Positions 35,761 to 44,952 of a stretch of DNA of 58,022 nucleotides are shown here, in pieces. The position numbers were made by a program, and so were the translations under genes. The stretch spans positions 1 through 58,022 of the forward strand of contig CAZXLD010000029.1 in NCBI GenBank assembly GCA_964641965.1. The letters are read 5' to 3'. The stretch comes from JAJDFU01 sp964641965 (GTDB lineage: Bacteria > Bacteroidota > Bacteroidia > Chitinophagales > Saprospiraceae). The stretch's first letter is position 1. Every line of letters begins with the position of its first letter. The notes below the pieces were generated by a model. The model was given only the letters and a program-made list of their open reading frames with translations. It did no database searches and was not told the DNA's origin.

Positions 35761-36486
35761 ATGAATTTTTTTATTGCATTCTTCCTGTTTGGTTTCAATA
35801 CCATACCATCCAATCCAGTCTATACCGATGGGTTAAACTACCAAGGAGCTGATTTTACGATTCTTCATACCCGGGTTACCCACCAAGCAGAACTGGGCAT
35901 GACCGTTTGGGAAATTCAGGTAAAAGGAAATGCCGGGGCTACCACTCCTGAGCCAGCAGGCAAACTGGATGGAGCACCCGTACTTGGTTATGTTTTTCCA
36001 ACCACATTAGCACCAGCAACGGTTGGATTCGGCGATGTCGAGGGTATTCTGGCGTTGGCCCTTACGTCCCATCCGGATTTTGATGATACGCCCTTGTGGG
36101 ATGAGAACAGTGATACCGTATTTGATAACGATGGCGCGGTCTGGCATCCCCACTGGGTAGTTTTGCAACAAGATACTCGTGTCAAGGGAGGGCTTTCGGT
36201 AGTCCAGTTTACTCCGGGTGATACGTCCGTCAAGTTACCGCCAACTAATCCTGGTATGCCTATGTACATGGATTCTCCCGGGTTTCCCGTCGTGGTTCAG
36301 AACGATGTGATCCGGGTAACCGTACCGGATTACCGGATTAATCACCAATTGGATTTCAAGTTTGATGCTGTCACCTGCTACCTACAGGTAAATACCAGTA
36401 ACGACAATGTACCCATGTTGGGAGTGTACGAGGTTTACCACATAGGGAGTGGAGATTTGTCCCTGCCCTATGCCGTTACTAAATAA
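35761..36486 (+). CDS. Unknown secreted protein
   Basis: Short hydrophobic N-terminus (MNFFIAFFLFGFNTIPSN), then a beta-rich body of about 220 residues with GYVFPTTLAPATVGFGDVEG and HPDFDDTPLWDENSDTVFDN. The pattern recalls proteins seen in several Proteobacteria and Bacteroidota, but I cannot name a domain. It is followed by the MarR gene on the same strand; the two share operator motifs and are probably one regulatory unit. Confidence 0.65.
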   Translation: MNFFIAFFLFGFNTIPSNPVYTDGLNYQGADFTILHTRVTHQAELGMTVWEIQVKGNAGATTPEPAGKLDGAPVLGYVFPTTLAPATVGFGDVEGILALALTSHPDFDDTPLWDENSDTVFDNDGAVWHPHWVVLQQDTRVKGGLSVVQFTPGDTSVKLPPTNPGMPMYMDSPGFPVVVQNDVIRVTVPDYRINHQLDFKFDAVTCYLQVNTSNDNVPMLGVYEVYHIGSGDLSLPYAVTK

Positions 36487-36513
36487 GTAGAAGAAAAAAA
36501 TTTCGACTATTAA

Positions 36514-36528
36514 ATTAGGACTACTAAC
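36514..36528 (+). promoter_or_regulatory. MarR-gene operator, degenerate copy
   Basis: ATTAGGACTACTAAC matches the 35662-35676 palindrome at 12 of 15 positions and lies 34 bp before the MarR start codon. Confidence 0.5.
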
Positions 36529-36561
36529 TTAGCCTGCAGTTGAACACTGCAGGCTTTACTT

Positions 36562-37167
36562 ATGGAAAATAAAAGCGTTTTTGATCCGGCGGTCCAAGCC
36601 GGGGATCTGCAAAGCAAGATCGTTGCAGGTTTGGAACGGCTTTCTGAAGTTTTTCGGGTATTACTTTGGGATCATGCAAAGGCCATTGGATTGAGTCCAA
36701 TGCAAATCCAATTACTCATCTTCCTGGTACATCACAAAGAAGAGTTGAGCCATGTCACGCATCTGGCAAAGGAATTCAATCTGTCGAAACCAACCATTAG
36801 TGAGGCCATACGAGTGCTGGAGAAAAAAGAATTGATCAAAAAAGTTCCTTCTACCTCGGATCGCAGGGCTTATTCCATTTTCCTTTCTGAAAAAGGTCTG
36901 GATGTGGTGAACCGGGTACGATCGTTTGCTAATCCTATCCGGAAAAAAATTAGTCGCCTGGATCCGAAACATCAAGAAATTTTATTTATCTCTTTGTCAG
37001 AACTCATATATGCGCTGAACAAGGCTGGTATATTACAAGTGCAACGCATCTGTTTTGGATGTCAGTTTTATGAAAAGAGGCAGCAAAAGCACTACTGCCG
37101 TTTTTTAAAAATGGACCTGGCAAAAGAAAACATTCGGATTGATTGTCCGGAGTTTGAGGCAAAATAG
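36562..37167 (+). CDS. MarR-family regulator with C-terminal four-Cys cluster
   Basis: Winged-helix regulator: the recognition region is LSKPTISEAIRVLEKKELIKK, followed by a wing with DRRAYSIFLSEKG. The C-terminal extension has Cys164-x2-Cys167, Cys179 and Cys195 (ICFGCQFY, HYCRFLK, RIDCPEF), which could bind zinc or a redox-active iron-sulfur cluster. The family is widely found in Bacteroidota. It likely controls itself and the secreted protein upstream. Confidence 0.82.
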   Translation: MENKSVFDPAVQAGDLQSKIVAGLERLSEVFRVLLWDHAKAIGLSPMQIQLLIFLVHHKEELSHVTHLAKEFNLSKPTISEAIRVLEKKELIKKVPSTSDRRAYSIFLSEKGLDVVNRVRSFANPIRKKISRLDPKHQEILFISLSELIYALNKAGILQVQRICFGCQFYEKRQQKHYCRFLKMDLAKENIRIDCPEFEAK

Positions 37168-37263
37168 TACCCTTCATATTATTCAAGTTTCCAAATATGT
37201 GCCTTATTTCGTCTCTTTATTATTTGACATCTGCTATTGTAGAGCAGGTTTAATTTGTAGCAA

Positions 37264-38835
37264 ATGACTGGGAAGTTGCGTGCTTTTTATATCTCCTTTT
37301 TTGCGCTAGTCTTTATGCTAAGCTCTTGTAATCAAAGGCTACGGAGCATACAAGAACTAGTCCAGGGAACAATTAATCATGAGTTAAACCCATATCAAAA
37401 GGTCCCCCTTGGAGCATCCCTTTCCTTTGCTACCGTCAAAAAATGCAGGGTAGATGTGGAAGTGCTTGGAAAAATACCTATCAGGCGGTCCTATTCAGAA
37501 TTCACTCAGAACCACGAGGTTGCTGTAGTCGGATTGTATCCGGGGCGAACCAACAAGGTTGTTGTCAGCCTAACCACAGAAAATAATCGGACTTTTCAGG
37601 ATACACTGGAAATCGAAACCTTTCCATTGCCTCCAAGTTTTCCAACTATTGAGGTCGTTAAAGCAGATCGCTCAAAGATGGAACCGGGTTTGCATCTAAT
37701 CGATATGCTCGTTGCCAATAATGGTAAATTCTTGTCCTACACGATCCTGTTTGATGACGAGGGAGAAGTGCGTTGGTACATGGATATGAGTAGCAATGGT
37801 CAGATCACTTATTCGGCCCACCGTATCCAGAACGGAAATTGGCTATACCTGAATTGGATCGATTTACAAGAAGTGAACGAGCTTGGCCGACTGGAGCGAA
37901 AGGATCAGATGTGGGGACATGCCGGAAATCACGAGCTTATTGAATTGAATGATGGAAACCTACTCATGGGCGGCTCCAAGAAAGATGCTGTGATCGTCCG
38001 GAATGGACAACCCGTGGCAACCCGTTTCGACCACGTAGTAATCTGGGACCGATCTGGCCAGGGACGAATGGTGCGGGAATGGGATATGGCCGAAGTCCTG
38101 GATGTTGATCGGTCTGTTTATCCGCCTGATTATTCATTGGATTTTGCAGCTGATTGGTTCCATCTCAATTCGATAGCCCTAAACCCCAAGGACAACAGCC
38201 TGCTGGTATCGGGTCGGAATCAGGGGGTAGTCCACGTAGATCAAAACAATACGCTTCAATGGATTTTGGCCCCACATCGCAGTTGGGGCAAAGCAGGACG
38301 GGATCGTAAGGGTGTCAATACCACCGACTATTTATTGACTGCCATAGATGCCGACGGCAATCCGTATCCAGCCTCCGTTCAAAACGGACTCCAGACTGGC
38401 TCATACTTTGAATGGCCAACGGGTCAGCATGCCGCCCAATGGTTGGATAATGGAAACGTGCTCCTTTTTGATAATGGGTTAATGCGCAATTTTAAAACAG
38501 GGCCGACGTATTCCAGAGCTGTAGAATATAGTGTTAACCCTCAAAAGAAAACCATACAACAAGTCTGGGAATACGGCAAAGAAAGAGGACTGGAGTTGTA
38601 TTCACCAATCACCAGCGAGGTAGATCCACTCCCTCAAACAGGTAATCGGTTAATTACGGCTGGCAATGTCCGTGCCAGTGCACTTCCACCCCATGCCAAA
38701 TTGGTTGAAATAACCTATCCAGACAACCGGGAAGTATTTGAAGCTCACATTTACTTTAAAGACGCATTGGGTACGAAAGAAAAATCCTGGGCACAATTTG
38801 ATTTGGTCTTTCGTGGTGCGCGATTTGATTTTTGA
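37264..38835 (+). CDS. Aryl-sulfate sulfotransferase family lipoprotein
   Basis: Lipoprotein signal (FALVFMLSSCNQ), then a small N-terminal beta domain and a six-bladed propeller of ASST type (HRIQNGNWLYLNW, HAGNHELIELNDGNLLMGG, ADWFHLNSIALNPKDNSLLV). ASST enzymes transfer sulfate between phenols in the envelope through a catalytic His. Conserved His residues are present, but I cannot assign the catalytic one. The methyltransferase gene follows after 60 bp. Confidence 0.82.
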   Translation: MTGKLRAFYISFFALVFMLSSCNQRLRSIQELVQGTINHELNPYQKVPLGASLSFATVKKCRVDVEVLGKIPIRRSYSEFTQNHEVAVVGLYPGRTNKVVVSLTTENNRTFQDTLEIETFPLPPSFPTIEVVKADRSKMEPGLHLIDMLVANNGKFLSYTILFDDEGEVRWYMDMSSNGQITYSAHRIQNGNWLYLNWIDLQEVNELGRLERKDQMWGHAGNHELIELNDGNLLMGGSKKDAVIVRNGQPVATRFDHVVIWDRSGQGRMVREWDMAEVLDVDRSVYPPDYSLDFAADWFHLNSIALNPKDNSLLVSGRNQGVVHVDQNNTLQWILAPHRSWGKAGRDRKGVNTTDYLLTAIDADGNPYPASVQNGLQTGSYFEWPTGQHAAQWLDNGNVLLFDNGLMRNFKTGPTYSRAVEYSVNPQKKTIQQVWEYGKERGLELYSPITSEVDPLPQTGNRLITAGNVRASALPPHAKLVEITYPDNREVFEAHIYFKDALGTKEKSWAQFDLVFRGARFDF

Positions 38836-38895
38836 GTTCATCTACACTTTGAATAACGGCTTGGTAAGTCCCTCGATAATAGCCCCTCATCATCA

Positions 38896-39672
38896 ATGAA
38901 CGAACCCGGCAAGCAAAGCAAAAATTTCGACCCAATTGCAGAGGATTATGCGTTTTTTGAAAACCATTCTACTGAAGCTGACCAAGATCTTGATAGCTAC
39001 TTAAAATATTGTAAAAACCAGTGGAAATCGGACGTCCCTTTCCATTTTCTCGATTTTGGCTGCGGAACGGGAAAATTCACTGATAGGCTCCTGAAGGCAT
39101 TGCAAGTGGAGCAGGATTTACTCCATATTACGTTGATTGAGCCTGGTAGTATCAGCCGTAATGTAGCAGTTCAAACATTGAAAGTACACACCCAACAACC
39201 GGTTCGTCATTGCCGCCAACTATCCGATTTACCAAGGGGAACATGGAACCTGATAATAGCTAACCATTCCTTGTATTACGTCCGAAATTTGGTTGTTACC
39301 CTTGTCCAGCTAAAGGAGAGGTTAAAGCCGAATGGACAACTTCTGGTTACCATGGCCGGAAGCGATAATCAGTTGATCCAGTTTTGGCAACAGGGTTTTC
39401 AATTACTGGATATACCTATCCCCTATTCTACAGCCGATGACCTATTAGCCGCTCTAGAAAAGCTGGGCTATCCATTTAAGAGGCAAAAAGTAGCCTATTC
39501 TATTCAGTTTTCAGATTGTAAAGCAAATAGAATGCACCTATTACGCTTTCTTTTTGCACAATATTTAAATACGCTGGACGAAGCTATTGCATTACGTTTT
39601 TTCGATTCCTTCGTGGTGGGAAACGAAATCCGAATTGAAACCAAACACGATTTAATGGTTATCCAAAATTAA
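38896..39672 (+). CDS. Class I SAM-dependent methyltransferase
   Basis: Motif I is FLDFGCGTGKFTDRLL; strand 2 ends LIEPGS, and a later IIANHSLYYVRNLV matches motif IV region. The C-terminal half (LQLLDIPIPYSTADDL onward) resembles many small-molecule methyltransferases but gives no substrate. It is convergent with the phosphatase gene, with a gap of 10 bp. Confidence 0.82.
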   Translation: MNEPGKQSKNFDPIAEDYAFFENHSTEADQDLDSYLKYCKNQWKSDVPFHFLDFGCGTGKFTDRLLKALQVEQDLLHITLIEPGSISRNVAVQTLKVHTQQPVRHCRQLSDLPRGTWNLIIANHSLYYVRNLVVTLVQLKERLKPNGQLLVTMAGSDNQLIQFWQQGFQLLDIPIPYSTADDLLAALEKLGYPFKRQKVAYSIQFSDCKANRMHLLRFLFAQYLNTLDEAIALRFFDSFVVGNEIRIETKHDLMVIQN

Positions 39673-39682
39673 GTTCAATGGA

Positions 39683-40882
39683 TTAACCAAGGTACCGGAT
39701 GCCAAAGATGGTCAGGTCATCATTTTGGGGTGCCCCATCTACAAAACGACTCACATAGCTTTCAAGACCAAAAACGAGGTCCTCCATCCGGTCGTGGCTA
39801 CATGCTCTCAGATAGCTTTGGGTCCGATCTTCACCCAACATTTCTTGGTCCCCTCGAGTAGCTTCGGTCACTCCATCGGTATATAGGATTAGGGAATCAC
39901 CAGGTTCTAACTGCAATTCTCCCAGGTCGTAGCTGCTATCTTCAAATACACCCAATAGAGTACCGCCAGAGGGTAACTTCAAAAGTTGGAATTCCGACCC
40001 TTGTAAAGCTACAAAGGGTGGATTATGGCCACCATTGCTAAATCGAAGCTTCCCGGTTTTCACATTCAATACCCCTCCAAATGCGCTGACAAACATCAGG
40101 TCATCGTTTTTCTTGGAAAGTCGGTGATTAACGGTCGAGAATACATCCCGGAAATCGGTGCGGTCACTAACAGTGAGGCGGAGGGAGGTAATGATACGTG
40201 CCATGAGCAAGGCAGCCGGCATTCCCTTACCAGAAACATCACCAATGGAAAAATAAATATGCTCATGGTCCAGTGCCAGGGCATCATAAAAATCACCGCC
40301 CACCATGCGGGCCTGGTTGATGAGTCCAAAGGCTTCTACTTCAGGCCGGTTAGGGAATAGGTTGGCTCCGTCCGGAACCATATTAGCCTGGATTTTTCCC
40401 GCTGTTTCCAACTCTTTTTCCAGATGCTTGTACTTCAACTGCTCTTCTACCTCACGGATCAAAGCAAAATTGGTACGCCGCAGCCGTTGTGCCATCATAT
40501 CCATCAAATTGCGGATCCCCTGGCGACTGGTAGTCATTTTTTGCCAAAAGACTTCCTTCGGGATGCACAGTACCTTAGAGGTAGCTTTTGCCTGTGCAAG
40601 AGCTGAAGTTGGAATGCCCATGACCAGGGACATTTCGCCTAAGCACTCACCCACATCTATTGGAATCGCAATTTGAGTTCCGTCTTTTTCCAAAACGACT
40701 TCCAACATCCCTTCCAACAAGAGAAATAGATTATCATTTTGCTCTCCCTTGGTAATAAGGATTTCGCCAGGGCTTAAGGACAGAATAGGGCTCGCTTTGT
40801 AAATTTGCTGAATTACCTCAAGGTCGAAGTCCTTAAAGATCTTGTAGGTATCAATGGATTGAGCAAACAAGGTAGCGTCCAT
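39683..40882 (-). CDS. Cyclic-nucleotide-binding PP2C-type (SpoIIE) phosphatase
   Basis: N-terminal cNMP-binding fold (about 20-130: LSLSPGEILITKGEQNDNLF, GECLGEMSLVMGIPTSALAQ) followed by a coiled linker and a SpoIIE/PP2C domain (MVGGDFYDAL, FSIGDVSGKGMPAALLMARI, LYTDGVTEATRG, QNDDLTIFGIRY). Metal-site aspartates are in GGDFYD, GDVSGKG and DDLT. It is a serine/threonine phosphatase likely regulated by a nucleotide, possibly an anti-anti-sigma switch. Start ATG 40882 is favoured; the frame opens at 40921. Confidence 0.88.
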   Translation of the reverse strand: MDATLFAQSIDTYKIFKDFDLEVIQQIYKASPILSLSPGEILITKGEQNDNLFLLLEGMLEVVLEKDGTQIAIPIDVGECLGEMSLVMGIPTSALAQAKATSKVLCIPKEVFWQKMTTSRQGIRNLMDMMAQRLRRTNFALIREVEEQLKYKHLEKELETAGKIQANMVPDGANLFPNRPEVEAFGLINQARMVGGDFYDALALDHEHIYFSIGDVSGKGMPAALLMARIITSLRLTVSDRTDFRDVFSTVNHRLSKKNDDLMFVSAFGGVLNVKTGKLRFSNGGHNPPFVALQGSEFQLLKLPSGGTLLGVFEDSSYDLGELQLEPGDSLILYTDGVTEATRGDQEMLGEDRTQSYLRACSHDRMEDLVFGLESYVSRFVDGAPQNDDLTIFGIRYLG

Positions 40883-41288
40883 GAGAAAGTTTACACTTAG
40901 AGTGTATGGAAATTGGACCAATCGTTAAGTTGAATTACCGCCAAAACGCATTACAACTGATCCAACGGGTAATTTACGGTGCTATCTTGGTTTTCAAAGG
41001 CTTATTTAGGGCTTTTTGCACATTAGAGGTATTGTTGCAGTACTAACTGGACGAAAGAATTGGAGCTATATTTCGTATATGAAATTTTATTCTATGGACC
41101 AGCTTCCCATAATCGAAAATGTTTCGTTGGCCGGCAGTTGTAAGCCCCGAAATGCCGGCTATTGTTCATCCCAATTCTTTCCTGCCATTATAAAATCGGG
41201 AAGTACTATTGGCAGGGCTGGTCTCCGGGCTCAATCTTTACTATCTTATCTTAGCGAATAACGTAAACTAAAAGAGAAAATATCACAA
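40883..41288. other. Intergenic region with two stem-loops before the nucleotidyltransferase
   Basis: Stems GCCGGCA/TGCCGGC (41130-41159) and CCTGCCA/TGGCAGG (41181-41216) lie in the last 160 bp before ATG 41289. They may form a structured leader. A frame at 41016 is not supported as a gene. Confidence 0.4.
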
Positions 41289-42200
41289 ATGAAACCAACG
41301 CTATTGATCCTAGCTGCCGGATTAGGAAGCCGGTATGGCGGAGTAAAGCAAATGGACCAGGTAGGCCCCTCCGGTGAAAGTATTATCGATTATTCCATAT
41401 ATGATGCCATCCAGGCAGGCTTCGGGAAAGTCGTTTTTGTTCTCAACGAAAAGATCATTGACGATTTCAAAGCTATCTATCAGCCTCGATTAGCTGGAAA
41501 AATCGAAACCGAGTACGTCCTCCAACGCCTTACGGATATTCCCGAAGGAGTTAATGTACATCCGGATCGAGTGAAGCCCTGGGGAACCGGACATGCTGTT
41601 TTGGTTACGAAAGAAGTCATTCAGGAACCATTCGCCGTTATCAACGCCGATGACTTCTACGGACAGAGCGGTTTCAAACTAATTGCTGATTTTCTCTCCA
41701 ACGTTTCCAATGATTCCGCCGACTATGCGATGGTGGGTTACGTATTAGAAAATACCTTGTCTGATCATGGTACCGTAAACCGAGGGGTTTCAGTAGCCGA
41801 AAATGGTTTACTAGTAGATGTAGTTGAGCGACTGAGCATTCATCGGCAAGGAGATAAAGCGGTCTTTGAGGAAGACGGAGAAAAGAAATCTATTGACCTG
41901 GACTCCGTAGTCTCCATGAACTTCTGGGGATTCACTCCCAAGTATTTCGAGCAAAGCGGTTCGGATTTCGAAACATTCCTGCAAGAAAAAGGCGGAGCAC
42001 TCAAATCTGAATTCTTCATTCCGCTTACGGTCAATAAACTGATCAAAGAAGGTGAAGCAACCTGTAAGGTCTTGACCAGCCATGATAACTGGTTTGGAGT
42101 TACCTACAAAGAAGATAAACCGATAACCGTTGCCAAGGTCCGTGAGCTCGTTGACCAAGGAGTATACCCAGAAAATTTATGGGTAGAAACGGTGGCATAA
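41289..42200 (+). CDS. Sugar-phosphate nucleotidyltransferase
   Basis: NTP-transferase fold with the signature LILAAGLGSRYGGVKQMDQVGPSG and a metal-binding FAVINADDFYG. Residues 180-250 form the sugar-binding half. It should make an NDP-sugar from a sugar 1-phosphate and NTP. The next gene is a sugar-kinase-like protein 31 bp downstream, so together they could salvage a free sugar. The actual sugar cannot be read. Confidence 0.85.
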   Translation: MKPTLLILAAGLGSRYGGVKQMDQVGPSGESIIDYSIYDAIQAGFGKVVFVLNEKIIDDFKAIYQPRLAGKIETEYVLQRLTDIPEGVNVHPDRVKPWGTGHAVLVTKEVIQEPFAVINADDFYGQSGFKLIADFLSNVSNDSADYAMVGYVLENTLSDHGTVNRGVSVAENGLLVDVVERLSIHRQGDKAVFEEDGEKKSIDLDSVVSMNFWGFTPKYFEQSGSDFETFLQEKGGALKSEFFIPLTVNKLIKEGEATCKVLTSHDNWFGVTYKEDKPITVAKVRELVDQGVYPENLWVETVA

Positions 42201-42231
42201 GAAATGATTGAAGGCATCCTGAACGGTTCTC

Positions 42232-43296
42232 GTGTTTCGAATTGATGGGCTTACTGGAGAACAAATCTGGCCAATCGATCAACCGTTGCGAGTTAGCCGA
42301 TTTGGAGCGGGGAACATCAATGATACCTTTAAACTAAAAGGGAACGCTGCCAGCTATATCTTACAACGAGTTAACCCGAAGGTATTCCATATAGATTCGT
42401 TGGTAGCGAATTACGATCAATTAATACCCGCTATTCGAGCTTACCAACGAGCACAAAAGGTCAAGCTGACACCATCCTTTCAGGATACCCTTTTCGGAAA
42501 GATACATTACAAGGATAAAGAAGGGGCAGCTTGGCGTTTAGTCGAATTCGTTGAAGGCGCAAAGACCTACGCTACGAGCAGAGAAAAAGGCCTGTCCCTT
42601 CAAGCTGCAACATCTATTGGAGGCTTCCAGCGGTTTTTAAACCGCTTGGAGCCTTCTTCTTTTCTGTATCCGATCCATCAATTTCATGCGCTGGACCACA
42701 GGAGATCCGTCTTTCAAAAAACGAAAACCACTGCTCCTGCCCATCTGTTAAACCAAGCTATTCCAGAGATTCAAGCACTGGAAAGCCAATGGTCATTGAT
42801 AGACGAACTTAATTCACTGTTTTCCAAGCCATATGGTCGCCTTGCCCATAATGATGCCAAGTTGGAAAATATCCTTTTCGGAAAACAGCAAACTTTTGTC
42901 ATTGACCTGGATACCGTAATGCCTGGTCATCTGGCATTTGACTACGGTGATTTGGTTCGAACACTGGTTTGCGCAGTTAAGGAAGATGAAAAAGACCTTT
43001 CCCGCATTTCTGTAAGGCTCGACCACTTCGAAGCTCTTACGAAAGGGTATGTTCAGGCACTCAAGGGAAGTATCACGGTTGAAGAAAAAGAAAGCCTGCT
43101 GATGGGAGCCCTTTATATCCTGTTGGAACAAGCAATTCGTTTCCTAACCGATTTTTTGGCCGGTGACGTGTACTATAAAACAACCTATCCAACGCAAAAT
43201 TTAGTTCGGGCCAGAAATCAGTTTACTTTTTTCAGACAGTTACAGCAATACCAAATCCAATTGGAAAAAATCGTAACCCGATATTCTCAATTCTAG
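42232..43296 (+). CDS. Sugar kinase of aminoglycoside phosphotransferase family (NahK-like)
   Basis: Protein-kinase-like fold; FGAGNINDTFKLKG and YILQRVNPKVF match N-acetylhexosamine 1-kinase relatives. The catalytic loop is LAHNDAKLENILF and the metal motif is VIDLDTVMPGHLAFDYGD. It probably phosphorylates a hexosamine or similar sugar at C1, feeding the upstream nucleotidyltransferase. The start codon is GTG 42232, with a stop just upstream in frame. Confidence 0.82.
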   Translation: MFRIDGLTGEQIWPIDQPLRVSRFGAGNINDTFKLKGNAASYILQRVNPKVFHIDSLVANYDQLIPAIRAYQRAQKVKLTPSFQDTLFGKIHYKDKEGAAWRLVEFVEGAKTYATSREKGLSLQAATSIGGFQRFLNRLEPSSFLYPIHQFHALDHRRSVFQKTKTTAPAHLLNQAIPEIQALESQWSLIDELNSLFSKPYGRLAHNDAKLENILFGKQQTFVIDLDTVMPGHLAFDYGDLVRTLVCAVKEDEKDLSRISVRLDHFEALTKGYVQALKGSITVEEKESLLMGALYILLEQAIRFLTDFLAGDVYYKTTYPTQNLVRARNQFTFFRQLQQYQIQLEKIVTRYSQF

Positions 43297-43321
43297 ATCG
43301 GATCGCAGGGAAGAGATTCCC

Positions 43322-44467
43322 TCATTCAATTGAGCGCACCACCTTCTGCACCATTGAGGCCATATACCTGGGCTCAAGCCATCGAGTCACAATCACCAGA
43401 TCGTGCTCGCGATCAACAACGATGTAATTTCCTCCAAAGCCGGCTGCATAAAATACCGAATTCGGCACCCCTTCCATATGTCGACTGCCGTCCTGGGCAT
43501 TGGTCCACCACATGTAGGCATAACTCTTGTTAGCAACGGAGGGAGTAGTGGCTTGCTTTATCCAATCCATTGATAGCAGTTGTTTCCCGTTCCAATTTCC
43601 GTCCCGAAGAAACAAAAGTCCGAATCGAGCGTGATCCAAGGTATTGATAAACAGTCCTCCGCCACTGTGTCCGCCACCACTCACCGACTGCATCATTTGG
43701 CCGTCCACATTTACAAAAGAATGGTCATAACCGTACCAACGCCAGGTAGTAGAAGCCCCGATCGGGTCCATGATCTTTTCTTTCAATACGACCGGTAACG
43801 GACGTCGCCAGACCTGGAGCAGAGAATAGGCCAGCACATTTACCCGTACGTCGTTGTATTCAAATGCCGTACCCGGCTCCCGAAGGGTAGGATTTTTCCA
43901 ATCATCCGTGCCGCCTTCGCGAGGTGGCCGGTCAGCCCAGTCGTTCAGCCCGAAAAGGATGCCCGTCCAGTCGGAGGATTGGGTAAGGAGGTGCTCCCAA
44001 GTGATCTTTTGGTTGTGATCCCCTTCGAAAGTACCATCCCACACATACCTGGCTACCGGATCATCGGTAGTGATCAAGCCTTCGTCAGAGGCCAGGCCTG
44101 CTACGGTAGACAGGTAGCTTTTAGTCACGGAAAACGTCATGTCAACGCGTTCTACATCCCCCCACTGAGCAACGATGTATCCGTTCTTAAGAATAATGCC
44201 AGCAGGTTTCCCGCGGTCTTTGGTAGGGCCTAATAGCTTGTGGTAAGGCTCCCTGGCAAAACCCTTTAAAATAGCGATCTGTAAATCGTAATCGCCGCTA
44301 TACTCATGCGATTTAGCAAAATCAATAGCTGCAGCAAGGGAGTCTGGGATAAAACCCATTTCGTCAGGCGCTCTGGTTTCCCACTGTCCTCTTTCCGGAT
44401 AATAGTATTGAGCATAGAGACTAAAGCAAAAGCATAGGAAAAAAAAGGAGAGAAAAGGCTTGGGCAT
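43322..44467 (-). CDS. Serine hydrolase, class C beta-lactamase family
   Basis: Signal peptide (MPKPFLSFFFLCFCFSLYAQ), then a beta-lactamase-like fold with SxxK in MTFSVTKSYLS, YND in FEYNDVRVN, and HSGGG in GGGHSGGGLF. It is likely an exported esterase or peptidase. A second serine hydrolase in the window (33323) is only distantly similar. ATG 44467 gives the clean signal peptide; the frame extends to 44497. Confidence 0.86.
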   Translation of the reverse strand: MPKPFLSFFFLCFCFSLYAQYYYPERGQWETRAPDEMGFIPDSLAAAIDFAKSHEYSGDYDLQIAILKGFAREPYHKLLGPTKDRGKPAGIILKNGYIVAQWGDVERVDMTFSVTKSYLSTVAGLASDEGLITTDDPVARYVWDGTFEGDHNQKITWEHLLTQSSDWTGILFGLNDWADRPPREGGTDDWKNPTLREPGTAFEYNDVRVNVLAYSLLQVWRRPLPVVLKEKIMDPIGASTTWRWYGYDHSFVNVDGQMMQSVSGGGHSGGGLFINTLDHARFGLLFLRDGNWNGKQLLSMDWIKQATTPSVANKSYAYMWWTNAQDGSRHMEGVPNSVFYAAGFGGNYIVVDREHDLVIVTRWLEPRYMASMVQKVVRSIE

Positions 44468-44635
44468 GAAATACGATTTAAACGGGAAGATAGTCAATTT
44501 GGGTAATGCCGGGACGGATACCGCCCAAAGGAACGATTGGCAGCAGGAGTATAAATAACGGGATTGAATGAGAACAAAGTCACATAGTCGGAGGGGTATA
44601 AATACTTATTTTGCGGATCCCAAATAGCGGTATCT

Positions 44636-44905
44636 ATGTCAAAGACCCAGTTGATCACCAGAGACTATCTGGCTATCGAGCGCACCCGACTGGCCAATGA
44701 ACGCACGTTCCTGGCGTATTTCAGGACATCTGTTGTCTTCCTGGCCAGTGGCCTGTCTGTAATCCAACTGAAATCACTGGAAGAGATCTATGAAATTGGT
44801 TGGGGACTAAGCGTATTGGCTCCCATTGTATTGACCTTCGGTTTGCTTCGGTTCCTGTATGTCAAACGGACAGTCAGGAAATTCTATAAGGAGACAGAAG
44901 GATAA
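44636..44905 (+). CDS. DUF202 family membrane protein
   Basis: An 89-residue protein with two predicted membrane helices and the DUF202 signature ERTRLANERTFLAYFRT. The function of the family is not established. It is a small stand-alone gene between divergent and convergent neighbours. Confidence 0.86.
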   Translation: MSKTQLITRDYLAIERTRLANERTFLAYFRTSVVFLASGLSVIQLKSLEEIYEIGWGLSVLAPIVLTFGLLRFLYVKRTVRKFYKETEG

Positions 44906-44952
44906 GACGGTATTGCCTATACCGACCTGCAAGCGAGTATTGGTCAATCGAT

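Noticed and set aside
41016..41261. An 81-residue plus-strand ORF
   Set aside because: No recognisable features, overlaps the stem-loop leader, and has odd composition; probably chance.
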